From Deltaproteobacteria bacterium (GTDB lineage Bacteria > Myxococcota > Myxococcia > Myxococcales > 40CM-4-68-19): DNA of 44,224 bases. Location: assembly GCA_005879535.1 (NCBI GenBank), contig VBKI01000064.1, forward strand, positions 1 to 44,224, written 5' to 3'. The stretch's first letter is position 1; each line of letters starts with the position of its first letter. Made by a program: the position numbers and the translations under genes. Shown piece after piece: positions 1-10,400 of this stretch. Under the pieces are notes generated by a model. That model saw only the letters and a program-made list of their open reading frames with translations. It had not been told where the DNA came from and ran no database searches.

Positions 1-29
1 GGCGCCCGCCGGGGTACTACACACCACAC

Positions 30-1394
30 CTACTGCGCGTTGATCTGCACCTTCGCGTTGGGCGCGACGTTGCAGCGCGAGTTTGCCGGCTTGACCTTGG
101 ACAGATTCGGAAACGTCTGATCGACCACGCAGGAGTCCATCGCCTGCCCCGACGCGCTCACCACGGTGCAACCGAATCCCGAGCGCACGCCCTGGTTGGT
201 CCCGGCACTGACGGTGAGCAGACACGGGCTCCGGCCGATCTCCACCACGTCCGCCGCGATGAAGTTCGAGGGCTGGAAGATGGTGGAGATGGCGTACTTC
301 GCGTAGTCGCCGGACTCGGGCGCCTGCACGCGGATGTAGAACTCTCCGGGCTGCTCGATGTCCTTGGTCACGGAGGTGCCACTGATCCGGTCTCCCTCGT
401 CGTCCGGGTTCTTCATGAAGTACGCGGCGACCTTCGATCCGCGCTGCGGCTGGAGCACCTTGAAGGTGATGGTCAGCTTGCCGCGCTCCTTGAAGCTCGC
501 CTTGTAGAAATGGAACTGCTTGCTCTTCCCGTAATCGACGTCGGACGTCTTGGAATCCGAAGGTAGCTTGAGCTCTTCCGCGCCTTCCAGCGAGCACGCC
601 GGACCGCCGTTCTTGCAGGTATCGCCTTGCTTGAAGCTGGTCGCCAGCCGGTAGCGGCCCGCGTCGCCGGCGTCGTTCGCGAAGACCTTGATGTAGTAGT
701 CGCCCGCCGCAAGATCGTTCTTCGCCAGGCCGGCCACCGGGTCGATCTTCTCCGGAGCGCCCTGCGGCGGGATGAACTCCGCCGAGAGATTCGCGCCGCG
801 GCTGTCGAACTTCATCGCCAGCGCGCCTTCCGCCGTCAGCGGCACCTTCCACCAGCAGGTCCGCTTCTGCGCCGAGTAGTCGACGGAATCCTCCACCGCG
901 CCATCGGCCTTGAGCTCGCGCGCAGTGCCCTGCGTCTTGCACGCTTGCTGGGCAGCGTCCGGATCGTCCGGCTTGTAGACTGTTCGCACCTCGACGCGGG
1001 TGCGGATCACGTCCTTCCACGGCTCCATCACGGCCACGTAGTAGGTCCCCGGCTGGAGCTCCTTGGCTTCCACCTTCTTCCCCGGTTCGCCTTTCGCGAT
1101 CGGCTCGCTCCCGCTGCCCTCCGAGTAGACCGCCAGGGAAATCTGCGCCTGCGGATTCACCGGCTTGGCGCTGGCAATCAGCGCTCCCGGCGCGGGCAGC
1201 TCATATCGGAAGGCCGCGATGTACTGATTGCCTTCGTTCGACAGCGTCGCTTCCTGTTTCTTCCCGAGGGTGCCCTCCTGCGACTCCTTCGAGATCGAGA
1301 ACTTCTCTGGCCAGGCGATTGGGTTCCAGCCCGCGTGGCAGGCGATGATGGCGAGGGCGCCGAGTGGAAGGACGGAACGAAGATATCTCTGCAT
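30..1394 (-). CDS. Lipoprotein with repeated PPC-like beta domains
   Basis: This 454-residue protein is predicted to be an outer-membrane or periplasmic lipoprotein. The start at 1394 gives a short signal peptide (MQRYLRSVLPLGALAIIAC) with the lipobox cysteine at residue 19; longer upstream starts would bury this signal. The mature part holds about three similar beta-rich units of roughly 110 residues. Each ends in a strand of the type PGTYYVAV, AGDYYIKV or PGEFYIRV followed by a Y-rich strand, which resembles bacterial pre-peptidase C-terminal (PPC) domains. A Cys-containing C-terminal segment (VSAGTNQGVRSGFGC) resembles small barrel modules of envelope proteins. It is the last gene of the operon and starts 20 bp after the stop of the FHA-transglycosylase gene, so a cell-wall role is likely by context. 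The precise function is unknown. Confidence 0.8.
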   Translation of the reverse strand: MQRYLRSVLPLGALAIIACHAGWNPIAWPEKFSISKESQEGTLGKKQEATLSNEGNQYIAAFRYELPAPGALIASAKPVNPQAQISLAVYSEGSGSEPIAKGEPGKKVEAKELQPGTYYVAVMEPWKDVIRTRVEVRTVYKPDDPDAAQQACKTQGTARELKADGAVEDSVDYSAQKRTCWWKVPLTAEGALAMKFDSRGANLSAEFIPPQGAPEKIDPVAGLAKNDLAAGDYYIKVFANDAGDAGRYRLATSFKQGDTCKNGGPACSLEGAEELKLPSDSKTSDVDYGKSKQFHFYKASFKERGKLTITFKVLQPQRGSKVAAYFMKNPDDEGDRISGTSVTKDIEQPGEFYIRVQAPESGDYAKYAISTIFQPSNFIAADVVEIGRSPCLLTVSAGTNQGVRSGFGCTVVSASGQAMDSCVVDQTFPNLSKVKPANSRCNVAPNAKVQINAQ

Positions 1395-1414
1395 GGATGT
1401 CCTTTTCGTGATGC

Positions 1415-2893
1415 CTACTCGAGGCCGTATTTCTTCGGATTGTTCCCGACGATGGCCGCGGCGAGGATCTGCGGGACATACTCCAGCGTCTCCTCGGGCA
1501 GCTTCTTCAACCGGTAGAGGTGCCAGAAATCGCGCTTGTCCTTGCGGAACCCGCCCGGCTCCTGCGCGATCTTGTGCAGCACGCGCCGCATCCCGTTCTC
1601 GCCCTTGTTGTAGGAGGCGAGGGCGAGCATGAAGGAGTCCTCGCCGAACTCGGCGAGCAGATTCGCCAGATAGCGCGCGGCGGCGTGCGTGCTCTTGAGA
1701 ACGTCGGTGCGCTCGTCGATGCCGCGCTTCCGCTCGATCCGGAGCTCGAACTCGCGGGCGCGGGACTCGATGAACTGCCACATCCCGCGCGCTCCGGCGC
1801 TGCTCTCCGCCAGCGGGTCGAACTGCGACTCCGTCCAGGCCACGTACGCCATCTCCTCCGGCAGCCCCCGGGCGGAGAACTCCTTGATGATCATCGGCCA
1901 GTACTTCTGCTTGCGGGCGTAGACCTGCTTCGTGTTGGACCTGCGCAAAGTCGCGTCGATGTGGTGCTTGAGCCGCTGCTTGAAGATGGGTGGCACCACG
2001 TACGTCTGGGCGTTGAACTTGGCGAGGAGGCGGCGGATCTCGCGATCCAGCTCGTCGCCGGACTGCTCGATCTTCTCCGCCTCGCTCTTGTCCTTCTTCT
2101 GCAGCTCGCCGATGGCGGCCTGGGCCTTTCCGGTCAGCGCGGTGAGCTGCTCTTCCAGCGAAACCAGTTTGTCGGGGTCGGTTTCGATCTGCATCGCGAC
2201 CTGGATCTTCGAGATCTGTTTGTCGAGGCCGTCCTTCTTGTGGAGGATTTCCTCGATCTGCTTCTTCTGCTGCCAGATCACGAATCCGAGCGCCCCGAAG
2301 CCGGCCAGCGAGAGGAGCACGATGGCCATCACGATCTTCGCGGTCTTCTTCCGGTCCTTGCGATGGGTGACGGCCTCCACCCGCTTGAGGGTGTCGGCCA
2401 TGATGAACATGGTCTGACCGGACGACTTTCCTCCGGAGAGCGCGCGGGCCTGCGAGATCTTGACCTGCGCATCGCGGGCCAGCATCGCGGCATCCTGCGA
2501 CGGAGGGAACAGATCGGGCGGAGGCCTGCGCGCGACCGGCACCTCGAACGCCGGAGCACCGTTGATCCGCGGCGTCGTGCGGAAGGTGTCCTCGACGTCG
2601 AAGCGCACTTCCGGGCCGCCCTGGGCGCCGAAGACGATCTTGTCGCCGGAGCGCAGCGCGTGCGTGCGCACCAGCTTGCCGTTCACGAATGTACCGTTCG
2701 TCGAGCCCACGTCCACCACCACGTAGCGCCCGCCCTCGAAGCGGATCTCCGCGTGATGACTCGAGACGCGCGTGTCCCGGTGCGAATCGAAGCGCACGTC
2801 GCAGTCCTCGCCGCGGCCGATGCGGATCACCGCCTTCGGCGACATCGACGCGGTCCCCTGCAGGCTGCCGGTGAGATGGGTGAGTCGAATCAA
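1415..2893 (-). CDS. FHA domain - TM - coiled coil - lytic transglycosylase (SLT) fusion
   Basis: The 492-residue protein starts with an FHA phosphothreonine-binding domain (residues about 1-95). It carries the IGRGEDCDVRF, SSHHAEI and GSTNGTFVNG signatures. A basic linker leads to one transmembrane helix (about 187-207), then a charged coiled coil (about 208-280). The C-terminal domain is a soluble-lytic-transglycosylase-like fold (about 325-470) with the catalytic glutamate in WTESQFDP (E355), GARGMWQF, ALASYNKGE and YVPQILAA motifs. The expected topology is FHA in the cytoplasm and the peptidoglycan-cleaving domain in the periplasm. I chose the TTG at 2893 because the FHA fold begins immediately after it and because it overlaps the upstream TGA by 4 bp (TTGA). 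Longer ATG starts would add out-of-family sequence shared with the preceding gene. Known family activity is cleavage of glycan strands; control by a phosphoprotein is inferred. Confidence 0.88.
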   Translation of the reverse strand: MIRLTHLTGSLQGTASMSPKAVIRIGRGEDCDVRFDSHRDTRVSSHHAEIRFEGGRYVVVDVGSTNGTFVNGKLVRTHALRSGDKIVFGAQGGPEVRFDVEDTFRTTPRINGAPAFEVPVARRPPPDLFPPSQDAAMLARDAQVKISQARALSGGKSSGQTMFIMADTLKRVEAVTHRKDRKKTAKIVMAIVLLSLAGFGALGFVIWQQKKQIEEILHKKDGLDKQISKIQVAMQIETDPDKLVSLEEQLTALTGKAQAAIGELQKKDKSEAEKIEQSGDELDREIRRLLAKFNAQTYVVPPIFKQRLKHHIDATLRRSNTKQVYARKQKYWPMIIKEFSARGLPEEMAYVAWTESQFDPLAESSAGARGMWQFIESRAREFELRIERKRGIDERTDVLKSTHAAARYLANLLAEFGEDSFMLALASYNKGENGMRRVLHKIAQEPGGFRKDKRDFWHLYRLKKLPEETLEYVPQILAAAIVGNNPKKYGLE

Positions 2894-3096
2894 GTCCCGC
2901 TCTTCTGCGTGATCTCGGTCGTCTCGAGCTCTTCCTGGTAGTACTCGGCCGTCTTCTCCTTCGATTTCACCGTCCCCAGCGACTCCTCGAGCGCGGCCGA
3001 GACCTGCTCGCAGGAGGGGCCCGGAACGCACAGCACCTTGATCGACACCTCCCCGTTGGGAAGGATGGTGATCTCCATCTTCTGCTTGTCGGCCAT
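2890..3096 (-). CDS. DUF2997 family small protein
   Basis: This is a 68-residue acidic protein whose N-terminal half (MEITILPNGEVSIKVLCVPG, then SCEQVSAALEESLG) fits the DUF2997 family. That family has two short beta strands, a conserved G/C turn and a helix, and usually sits beside DUF1257. The conserved cysteine pair is spaced CVPGPSC. The C-terminal tail is Lys/Glu/Thr-rich (YYQEELETTE). It starts 19 bp after the DUF1257 stop and its own TGA overlaps the TTG start of the FHA-transglycosylase gene, so translational coupling is likely. Biochemical function is not known. The family assignment comes from recognition of the sequence pattern plus the neighbour gene. Confidence 0.75.
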   Translation of the reverse strand: MADKQKMEITILPNGEVSIKVLCVPGPSCEQVSAALEESLGTVKSKEKTAEYYQEELETTEITQKSGT

Positions 3097-3115
3097 TGCG
3101 GTCGCCCCCCTCGGG

Positions 3116-3513
3116 CTACCAGCGGGAAACGGCGAGCCGGATGGTGCCGTCCGCCTCGACCTGTTCCTCGTCGAGCGTGAAGCCCTGCTTGGCCACCTCG
3201 GCCTTCACCTTGTGCTTCGCGTAGCACTGGACGATGCGCTGCTGGATCTTCGCGGCCTCTTCGTTGGTCTCCTCCTCGATTCCCCACCAGTCCGCGACCA
3301 GCTTGTAGGTGCTCTCTTCCGTGAGCTGCAGCCCGATGTCGTAGCTCTTCGTCGCCTTGATCTTCGCCTCGGCGGTGAGCGTCGAGCCTTTCCACCCGCG
3401 CACCTTCACCAGCTGGTTCTCGGTGGCCTGCTCGAAGGCGAGCCCCAGCTCCTCGAGCGCGGCCTTGAGCGCGACGAGATCGTTGATCTTCGTCTCCACC
3501 TGCGTGAAGTGGC

Positions 3514-3517
<4 letters not shown>
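3116..3517 (-). CDS. DUF1257 (Ycf35-like) protein
   Basis: The 133-residue protein begins VSHFTQVETKINDL, the typical start of Ycf35/DUF1257 proteins (usual opening MSHFT). It continues with the family pattern: KAALEELGL, then a hydrophobic AEAKIKATKSYDIGL strand region, the DWWGI segment and a C-terminal VAKQGFTLDEEQVEADGTIRL stretch. The GTG start at 3517 overlaps the TGA of the AAA+ gene (GTGA), and a GGGAGG lies 9 nt upstream, which decides the start against an in-frame ATG further out. Ycf35 is known as a conserved cyanobacterial/plastid protein of uncertain function; a role as partner of the neighbouring Ycf46-like ATPase is inferred from the gene order. The ferredoxin gene often found with this family is not present here. 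Confidence 0.85.
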
Positions 3518-5196
<1,679 letters not shown>

Positions 5197-5206
5197 GGGG
5201 TGAAAA

Positions 5207-5236
5207 AGGCTAGCACGCGCCGTCGAGGGCGGGCAA
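5207..5236 (-). promoter_or_regulatory. Putative promoter of the Ycf46-like operon
   Basis: On the minus strand TTGCCC (5236-5231) and TAGCCT (5212-5207) are separated by 18 bp. The -10-like element ends 10 nt before the ATG at 5196, so the leader would be very short. Sequence inspection only. Confidence 0.4.
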
Positions 5237-5286
5237 ACCAGCGCGGACCTCGGCCGCCGCGGCGAACACGTGGAATTTCGCGGCGG

Positions 5287-5316
5287 TTGCGGCGCGCGCG
5301 GCCTTGGCGTTACCGT
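5287..5316 (+). promoter_or_regulatory. Putative promoter of the pentapeptide-repeat gene
   Basis: TTGCGG (5287-5292) and TACCGT (5311-5316) are separated by 18 bp. The hexamer ends 6 nt before the GTG at 5323, which would place the transcript start at or next to the start codon. Confidence 0.35.
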
Positions 5317-5322
5317 CCGGCC

Positions 5323-5976
5323 GTGGACTTCACCGCGCACCAGGCGCCGATGGCGCTGCAGCGGCTCAAGGACCAGGGCGGCTTCAACGGCGACCGCATC
5401 GAATCGTGCGCCATGCCTACGGTCTTCGCCAGCGGCTCGGACTGGCTGCGCACGGTGGTGGAGAAGAGCGACCTTGCCGAAGGAAACCTGGCCGGCACGC
5501 GCATCCGCGAAACGACGTTCGCGCACACCGCTTTGCGCAAGGCGCGGCTGCGGGGCGCCAGGCTGGAGCGGGTGGAGCTCTACTTCTGCGACCTGAACGA
5601 GATGGATGCGGCGCAGCTCAGCGGACGCCGATTGAAGGTGCACGGTTGCGAGGCCATGAACGCGGTCTTTTCCGGCGCGCAGCTCTCGGTCGCGCGGTTC
5701 GAGGACACCAAGCTGTACCGGGCGAAGTTCGATGGCTCGCTCATCCTGCGCACGATCTTCACCGATGCGCGCCTCGGCGCGGCCTCGATGGAAAAAGCGG
5801 ACTTCTCCAATGCACGACTCATCGACGTCTCGATGCGCGGGGCGAATCTAATGGGAGCCTCCTTCGCCCGCGCGACCTTGATCGGCGTCGACCTGCGCGA
5901 CGCGGCGCTGACCGGCGCCGACTTCTCCGGCGCGACGACCATCGGCTGCTACCTTCCAGCGGAGCTCGGGACATGA
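5323..5976 (+). CDS. Pentapeptide-repeat protein
   Basis: From about residue 50 to the end the 217-residue protein reads almost continuously as five-residue units with a central Leu/Phe/Met. Examples are SDLAE, GNLAG, TTFAH, ARLRG, ARFED, AKFDG, ADFSN, ANLMG, VDLRD and ADFSG. That predicts a right-handed quadrilateral beta-helix. An N-terminal section of about 45 residues (DFTAHQAPMALQRL) precedes it. The GTG at 5323 keeps this section whole and has TACCGT 6 nt upstream; an ATG at 5350 is the alternative. The stop overlaps the next gene's ATG by 4 bp (ATGA). Pentapeptide proteins act as binding scaffolds or DNA mimics; nothing here identifies a partner. The gene is divergent from the Ycf46-like operon across 126 bp. 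Confidence 0.85.
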   Translation: MDFTAHQAPMALQRLKDQGGFNGDRIESCAMPTVFASGSDWLRTVVEKSDLAEGNLAGTRIRETTFAHTALRKARLRGARLERVELYFCDLNEMDAAQLSGRRLKVHGCEAMNAVFSGAQLSVARFEDTKLYRAKFDGSLILRTIFTDARLGAASMEKADFSNARLIDVSMRGANLMGASFARATLIGVDLRDAALTGADFSGATTIGCYLPAELGT

Positions 5977-6584
5977 GCGGTGAGCGTCAGGACATGGATC
6001 CCGCCGCGCAGGTCGCGGCGGAGCTGCGCGCGCGGCTGCGTTCACTGGGCGCCGACGAGGTGATCGAGCTCTGCGCGCAGCTTCTCACCACGTACGTGGT
6101 AGAGGGCGTCCTACCTCTCTCCCGCGCCAGCGAGAGCAGCGACCTTGCTCCGGACGTAGTGGGCGAGGAGACGTTCGCGCAGATGCTCAAGCGCCTCAAG
6201 GCGGCGAAGAAGGACTCCGTCCTCGAGCGGTTCATCATCGATGGCGAGAACATCTCCGTGCGCATCGAGGGCCAGGGAGTGCTGCCGATCACCGAGTACC
6301 GGCGTCCGGTCGGTCCGCCGCCGTCGGGGCCGGGCGTCACCGTGCAGGTGGTGCCACGCCGGGAAAGCGTCCCGGGTGCGGCGGGCAGCATCTACAACCG
6401 GTCGCTGTATCAGCCAGACGCGCCGGCTCCCGTGCGTGGGGCGCCGCAACCGGCGCAGCAGCGGCCGCAGCCCGCAGGGCAGACCCCGCCGCCGCCGGCT
6501 CAGCCGCAGCAGCCGGCGACGCAGCAGCAGAAGAAGCCGGAAGAGCCGCGAAACGATCGGTTCTCGCTGATCGAGCTCGAATGA
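5973..6584 (+). CDS. Hypothetical protein with Pro/Gln-rich tail
   Basis: This is a 203-residue protein I do not recognise. The first 115 residues look folded and mainly helical (QVAAELRARLRSLGADEVIEL, then EETFAQMLKRLKAAKK). A short beta part follows (IDGENISVRIEGQGVLPITEY). From about residue 140 the sequence is low complexity, rich in Pro, Gln and Ala with PQPAQQRPQPAGQ-type runs, and ends in a conserved-looking NDRFSLIELE. No signal peptide or membrane segment is visible, so it is probably cytoplasmic. It is translationally coupled to the pentapeptide-repeat gene (ATGA overlap), which suggests the two proteins act together. The disordered tail with a short terminal peptide could be a docking arm; this is inference. 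Confidence 0.75.
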   Translation: MSGERQDMDPAAQVAAELRARLRSLGADEVIELCAQLLTTYVVEGVLPLSRASESSDLAPDVVGEETFAQMLKRLKAAKKDSVLERFIIDGENISVRIEGQGVLPITEYRRPVGPPPSGPGVTVQVVPRRESVPGAAGSIYNRSLYQPDAPAPVRGAPQPAQQRPQPAGQTPPPPAQPQQPATQQQKKPEEPRNDRFSLIELE

Positions 6585-6593
6585 TCGCGGGAG

Positions 6594-7430
6594 CTAAGGG
6601 CTCAAGAGACTGAGCAGGGTGTCCAGATAGGTCGACACACTGTCCCACGGATTCCTGTCCGGAGGAGCTCCGTCGTCAGTGACGTATTGATACGCGACCG
6701 ATGCCCGATTCGCGGTCACCTGGCTGGCGGGAAACTCGGACGACGAGACCGCGTAAGACAAGGTTGCGAAGTTGTACCGGCTGTAACTCGCCTGCCAGGC
6801 CGGGAACGACGTAGGCACCGCGGTGTTTTCGTAGATGACCAAGGTATCGACGGTCCCAATGTAGCTCGGGATCGTGGACGTGCCCGGATTGCCGACGACG
6901 AAGTCGAAGCCGATGCTTTTGGCGTAAGAAGTCAGCGTCGAATAGTAGCTCTCCTTCCCCGCGGTGTTGCTCATCTCGTCGAGGAAAAGGGCGGTCACCT
7001 GCGGGTACCACGTTCTCCAGTTCCTGATGTCGCGTTCGACCTTTGTCAGGGAGCGCTTGCCGTATTGCGTGTAGACGTATCCCGCTACCTTGCACCCCCC
7101 ATCGATCAGCGCACCGATTCCCTTCGACCAGCCCGGATCGAACGAGGGACCCGGGCCATTCTGGTTGTTGACGATGGGAATCACGGCAATCGACGACCAC
7201 TTCTGCTGCTCGCTCGCAACGAAGCTCCACGCAGCCGCCACGTTTCCATTGGCGTCGGTGGGCCAGCTGTAGAGCGGAATGATGGACCCGCCGACCTGGG
7301 AATAGGCTGCTGGCGCGGGGTCGCGCATCGTGCCCGCAATCGTACCCGGATCGGCCTGGTTGGCATTTTCCTGGGTGCCGCCGCAGCCCACCATCGCTGC
7401 GATGATCAACGCCGAGCGGAATCCTCTCAT
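6594..7430 (-). CDS. Spherulin-4-like (spherulation-specific family 4) lipoprotein
   Basis: The 278-residue protein has a lipoprotein signal (MRGFRSALIIAAMVGC, cysteine at 16) and a single domain matching the Spherulin-4 family. The motifs, in order, are IIPLYSWP, IAVIPIVNNQNGPG, GALIDGGCKVAGYVYTQYGKR, VERDIRNWRTWYPQV and ALFLDEMSN. This family is predicted to be a TIM barrel related to polysaccharide hydrolases such as polygalactosaminidases. The conserved acidic residues sit at LFLDEMS and VIYENT. Surface hydrolysis of an exopolysaccharide is inferred, not shown. An AGGAGG lies 4 nt upstream of the ATG at 7430, so the start is well supported. The gene follows the S41 protease gene by 57 bp on the same strand. 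Confidence 0.82.
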   Translation of the reverse strand: MRGFRSALIIAAMVGCGGTQENANQADPGTIAGTMRDPAPAAYSQVGGSIIPLYSWPTDANGNVAAAWSFVASEQQKWSSIAVIPIVNNQNGPGPSFDPGWSKGIGALIDGGCKVAGYVYTQYGKRSLTKVERDIRNWRTWYPQVTALFLDEMSNTAGKESYYSTLTSYAKSIGFDFVVGNPGTSTIPSYIGTVDTLVIYENTAVPTSFPAWQASYSRYNFATLSYAVSSSEFPASQVTANRASVAYQYVTDDGAPPDRNPWDSVSTYLDTLLSLLSP

Positions 7431-7434
7431 GGGG

Positions 7435-7449
7435 CCTCCTCGCAGGAGG
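7435..7449 (-). promoter_or_regulatory. Hairpin covering the Shine-Dalgarno of the Spherulin-4-like gene
   Basis: On the minus strand the leader reads CCTCCT-GCG-AGGAGG, a perfect 6-bp stem with a 3-nt loop. Its 3' arm is the AGGAGG ribosome-binding site 4 nt before the ATG at 7430. Folding would hide the site, so translation could be limited by this structure. The pairing is seen in the sequence; the regulatory effect is inferred. Confidence 0.4.
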
Positions 7450-7487
7450 CGCCTACCACGCGACCCCGGGAGGATCCATCATGAAAG

Positions 7488-10400
7488 CTAGCGCTGCGCC
7501 CGCTCTCGCTCGCCCTGCTTCTGGGCGACCACCGGCTGCTTGCGGTGCACCACGATGGTCCGCTGGGTCTGCAGATCGTCGTCCTCGCGCGCGATGATCA
7601 CCACCGTGCTGTTTCCGGGCTTGAGCGGCAGATCCGTCTGGAAGTCGAGCTGCGTCGGCGCTCCCATCGCCTGCTGCCCCGGCTTGCGCGAGGTGCGGAA
7701 GAAGACCTTCCGGTAGTCGTTCTCGTGCTGCACGAAGATCTGCAGATCGCGCATGCCATTCACGTCCACGGCGCTGCCGGTGAGCGAGAGGTGGTCCTGA
7801 TCCGTCTCCACTCCGCCGCGCGAGGTGTCGAGGTTCGCGAGCCGGATCGCCGGCGCTTCGCTCTGCATCAGCTCGCTCACCGTCTTCAGATTCGGCTTCG
7901 CTCCCGGCGCCTCCTTGCCCGCGGCGATGGGCAAGAATCCCATCCGGCCCTTCTGCCACTCGACGCGCCAGAAGGGGCCCGCCTTGCCGTGCACGGAAAG
8001 CACGGCGCCCTTCTTCACCGTGGCCAGCTTCGCGCCGGCCTCCTGCGCGGTGGCGAGGATCAGGGTATCGACCTGGACGCGCACCGGCTGCGTCGCCGCG
8101 GCGAGAGGTACCGCCGGCGCCGCGGGGAGCAGCAGCTTGTCTCGCTGCGCCTCGTACAGCTCCTTGTCGCCGACCTCCAACCGCACCGGGACGACGTCCT
8201 CCAGCGCCTTCTTCACCTCCACCACGAAGGTGGCGCTCTTCATCTCGCCTGGCTTGATGGGGCCGAGCTTGGTGCGACCCTTCTTCACGTTGATGCGGTC
8301 CTCGGAGAGGTTCCGCAGGGCGGCGTAGGCGTCGAATGCGGTGCCGACGCCGACGTTCTTCACGTCGACGATGATCTCGGCGGTATCGCCTTTCTCGCCC
8401 TTGTGCAGAAGCCCGTCGTTGCCGACGATCTGGTACGACCAGGCGAAGGCAGGCCGCGGCAGCTCGGCGATGTCCGTCTCCGCGCGCGCGTCTTCGAGCG
8501 GGTCTCCCGCGTCGTCCTCCCACTTGAGCGTCACGTCGTCGCGCCGCGACGGCATGTAGCGCGGGATCTTGATCGGCACGGTCCAGGTGCGCTTCTCACC
8601 CGGCAGCAGCTGGCCGAAGACGAACTCGCGCCGATCGAGCACCGCATTGTCGCTCTTCGTGTACGCCCGCAGCCGCGCCAGCGGCGTGGTCCCGGTGTTG
8701 TGCGCCGTGACCGCCACTTCCATGCTGCCGCCGGCCTGCGTGCGCGGCGCGCGAATCTCCGCCTGGACCCGCGCCTGGCCCTTGGGCGCATTCGCCGCCA
8801 GGGGCGACCAGTTCAGCCCCATCGCCTCGAGCGACTTGCGCACCCTCTCCAGCTCGGCGGCACGGCGCTGCTCGACGAACGGCTTCGCCTGCTGCAGCTG
8901 CTGCCGGCGGTCGGTCGCGTTGGCGTGCATGAGCATGTCGCGGCAGAACTCGATCTGGTAGTCCACCACCACGCCGTCCTCGTCGGACGGGTCGTCGTCG
9001 TCGTCCTCCGGCGCCTGTCCGGCCTCGATCAGCTCGCGGTTCTTCCGCTCCTTGGCGGTCTCATCCTTCACGAACCGCAGCGTCTCCGCCGGCTTCTGCT
9101 GCACCCGCTCGCGGCCCGCCTTGGCCTGCTCCTCGTCGCGCGCGAAGCCGTTGAAGAAGTGCTTGTCGTAGTCCGCCTCCCGGAACGTCTTGGGCGGAGC
9201 GAAGAGGTCGATGCGATCCTTGACGATGCGCGCCGGCACCAGCTCGATGTCCGGCACGATTCCGACTTCCTGGATGGAGACGTCTCCGGGAGTCAGGTAC
9301 TGCGCGATGGTCAGCTTGAGCGCGCTCTCGTCGCCGGTGTCGCGGTCCTTGAAGTCGTAGAGGACCTGGACCGAGCCCTTTCCGAAGCTCTGCCGTCCGA
9401 CGATGACCGCGCGGTTCAGGTTCTTCAGCGCGCCCGCCACGATCTCCGAGGCGGAAGCGCTCTCGCTGCTGATCAGCACCGCCATGGGAAACTCGCGCTC
9501 GGCGCCGTCGGCGCGCGCCAGCTTCGGCTCGCGCAGCGTGCCGTTGACGCCCACGGTGGTGACGATGGTGCCTTCCTCGACGAACGCGTCGCTGACCTGG
9601 ATGGCCTGCTCGAGCAGGCCGCCGGGATTCCCGCGCATGTCGAGCACCAGCCCCCGCAGGGTGCCGCCGTTCTGCTGCTTCATGGCGCGGATGGCGCCCA
9701 TCATGTCGCGGGTGGTGGTGCCGGAGAAGCCGCTCAGGCGCACGTACCCGATTCCGTTGTCGAGCAGCTTGGAGATGACGGTCTCATACGTGACGAGCGC
9801 GCGCGTCAGGTCCAGTCGCCGCGGCTCGGCGCCCTTGTGCGCCACCCAGATGCTGACCTTGGTGCCAGGCTTGCCGCGCATGCGATCGACGGCTTCCTGC
9901 AGCTCCATGCTGACGGTGGAGTCGTTGTCGATCTGGGTGATGACATCGCCCTTCTTCACGCCGCCCTTGTATGCCGGCGTGTTCTTGAGCACCTTGCGGA
10001 CGGTGAGCTTGTCCTCGATCATCGAGATCACGAACCCGAGTCCGCCGAACTCGCCGCGGGTCTGGACCTTCATCTCCTTGTAGACGTCGGGCTTGAGCAG
10101 CCAGGAGTGAGGGTCGAGGGTGGAGAGCATGCCGTTGATGGCGGCGTACTCGATCTCCCGCTGGTCGGACTGGGTGACCAGGTTGTCGCGCACGAAGCTG
10201 AAGACCTCGTGCATCTTCAGCGGGATCTGCCAGATGGAATCGATGTCCTTGTAGTCGAACTCGCGGCTGGCATTGCCGACGGTCACCCGCACCCGGTTCT
10301 CGGGGATGCTGGCGTTGGCGTGTCCGCAGCCCGCCGACTGCGCGCGGTTCGCCTCCAGGATGCCGCCCTGCGGGGCGCCATTCGCGGGACCCGCGACGGA

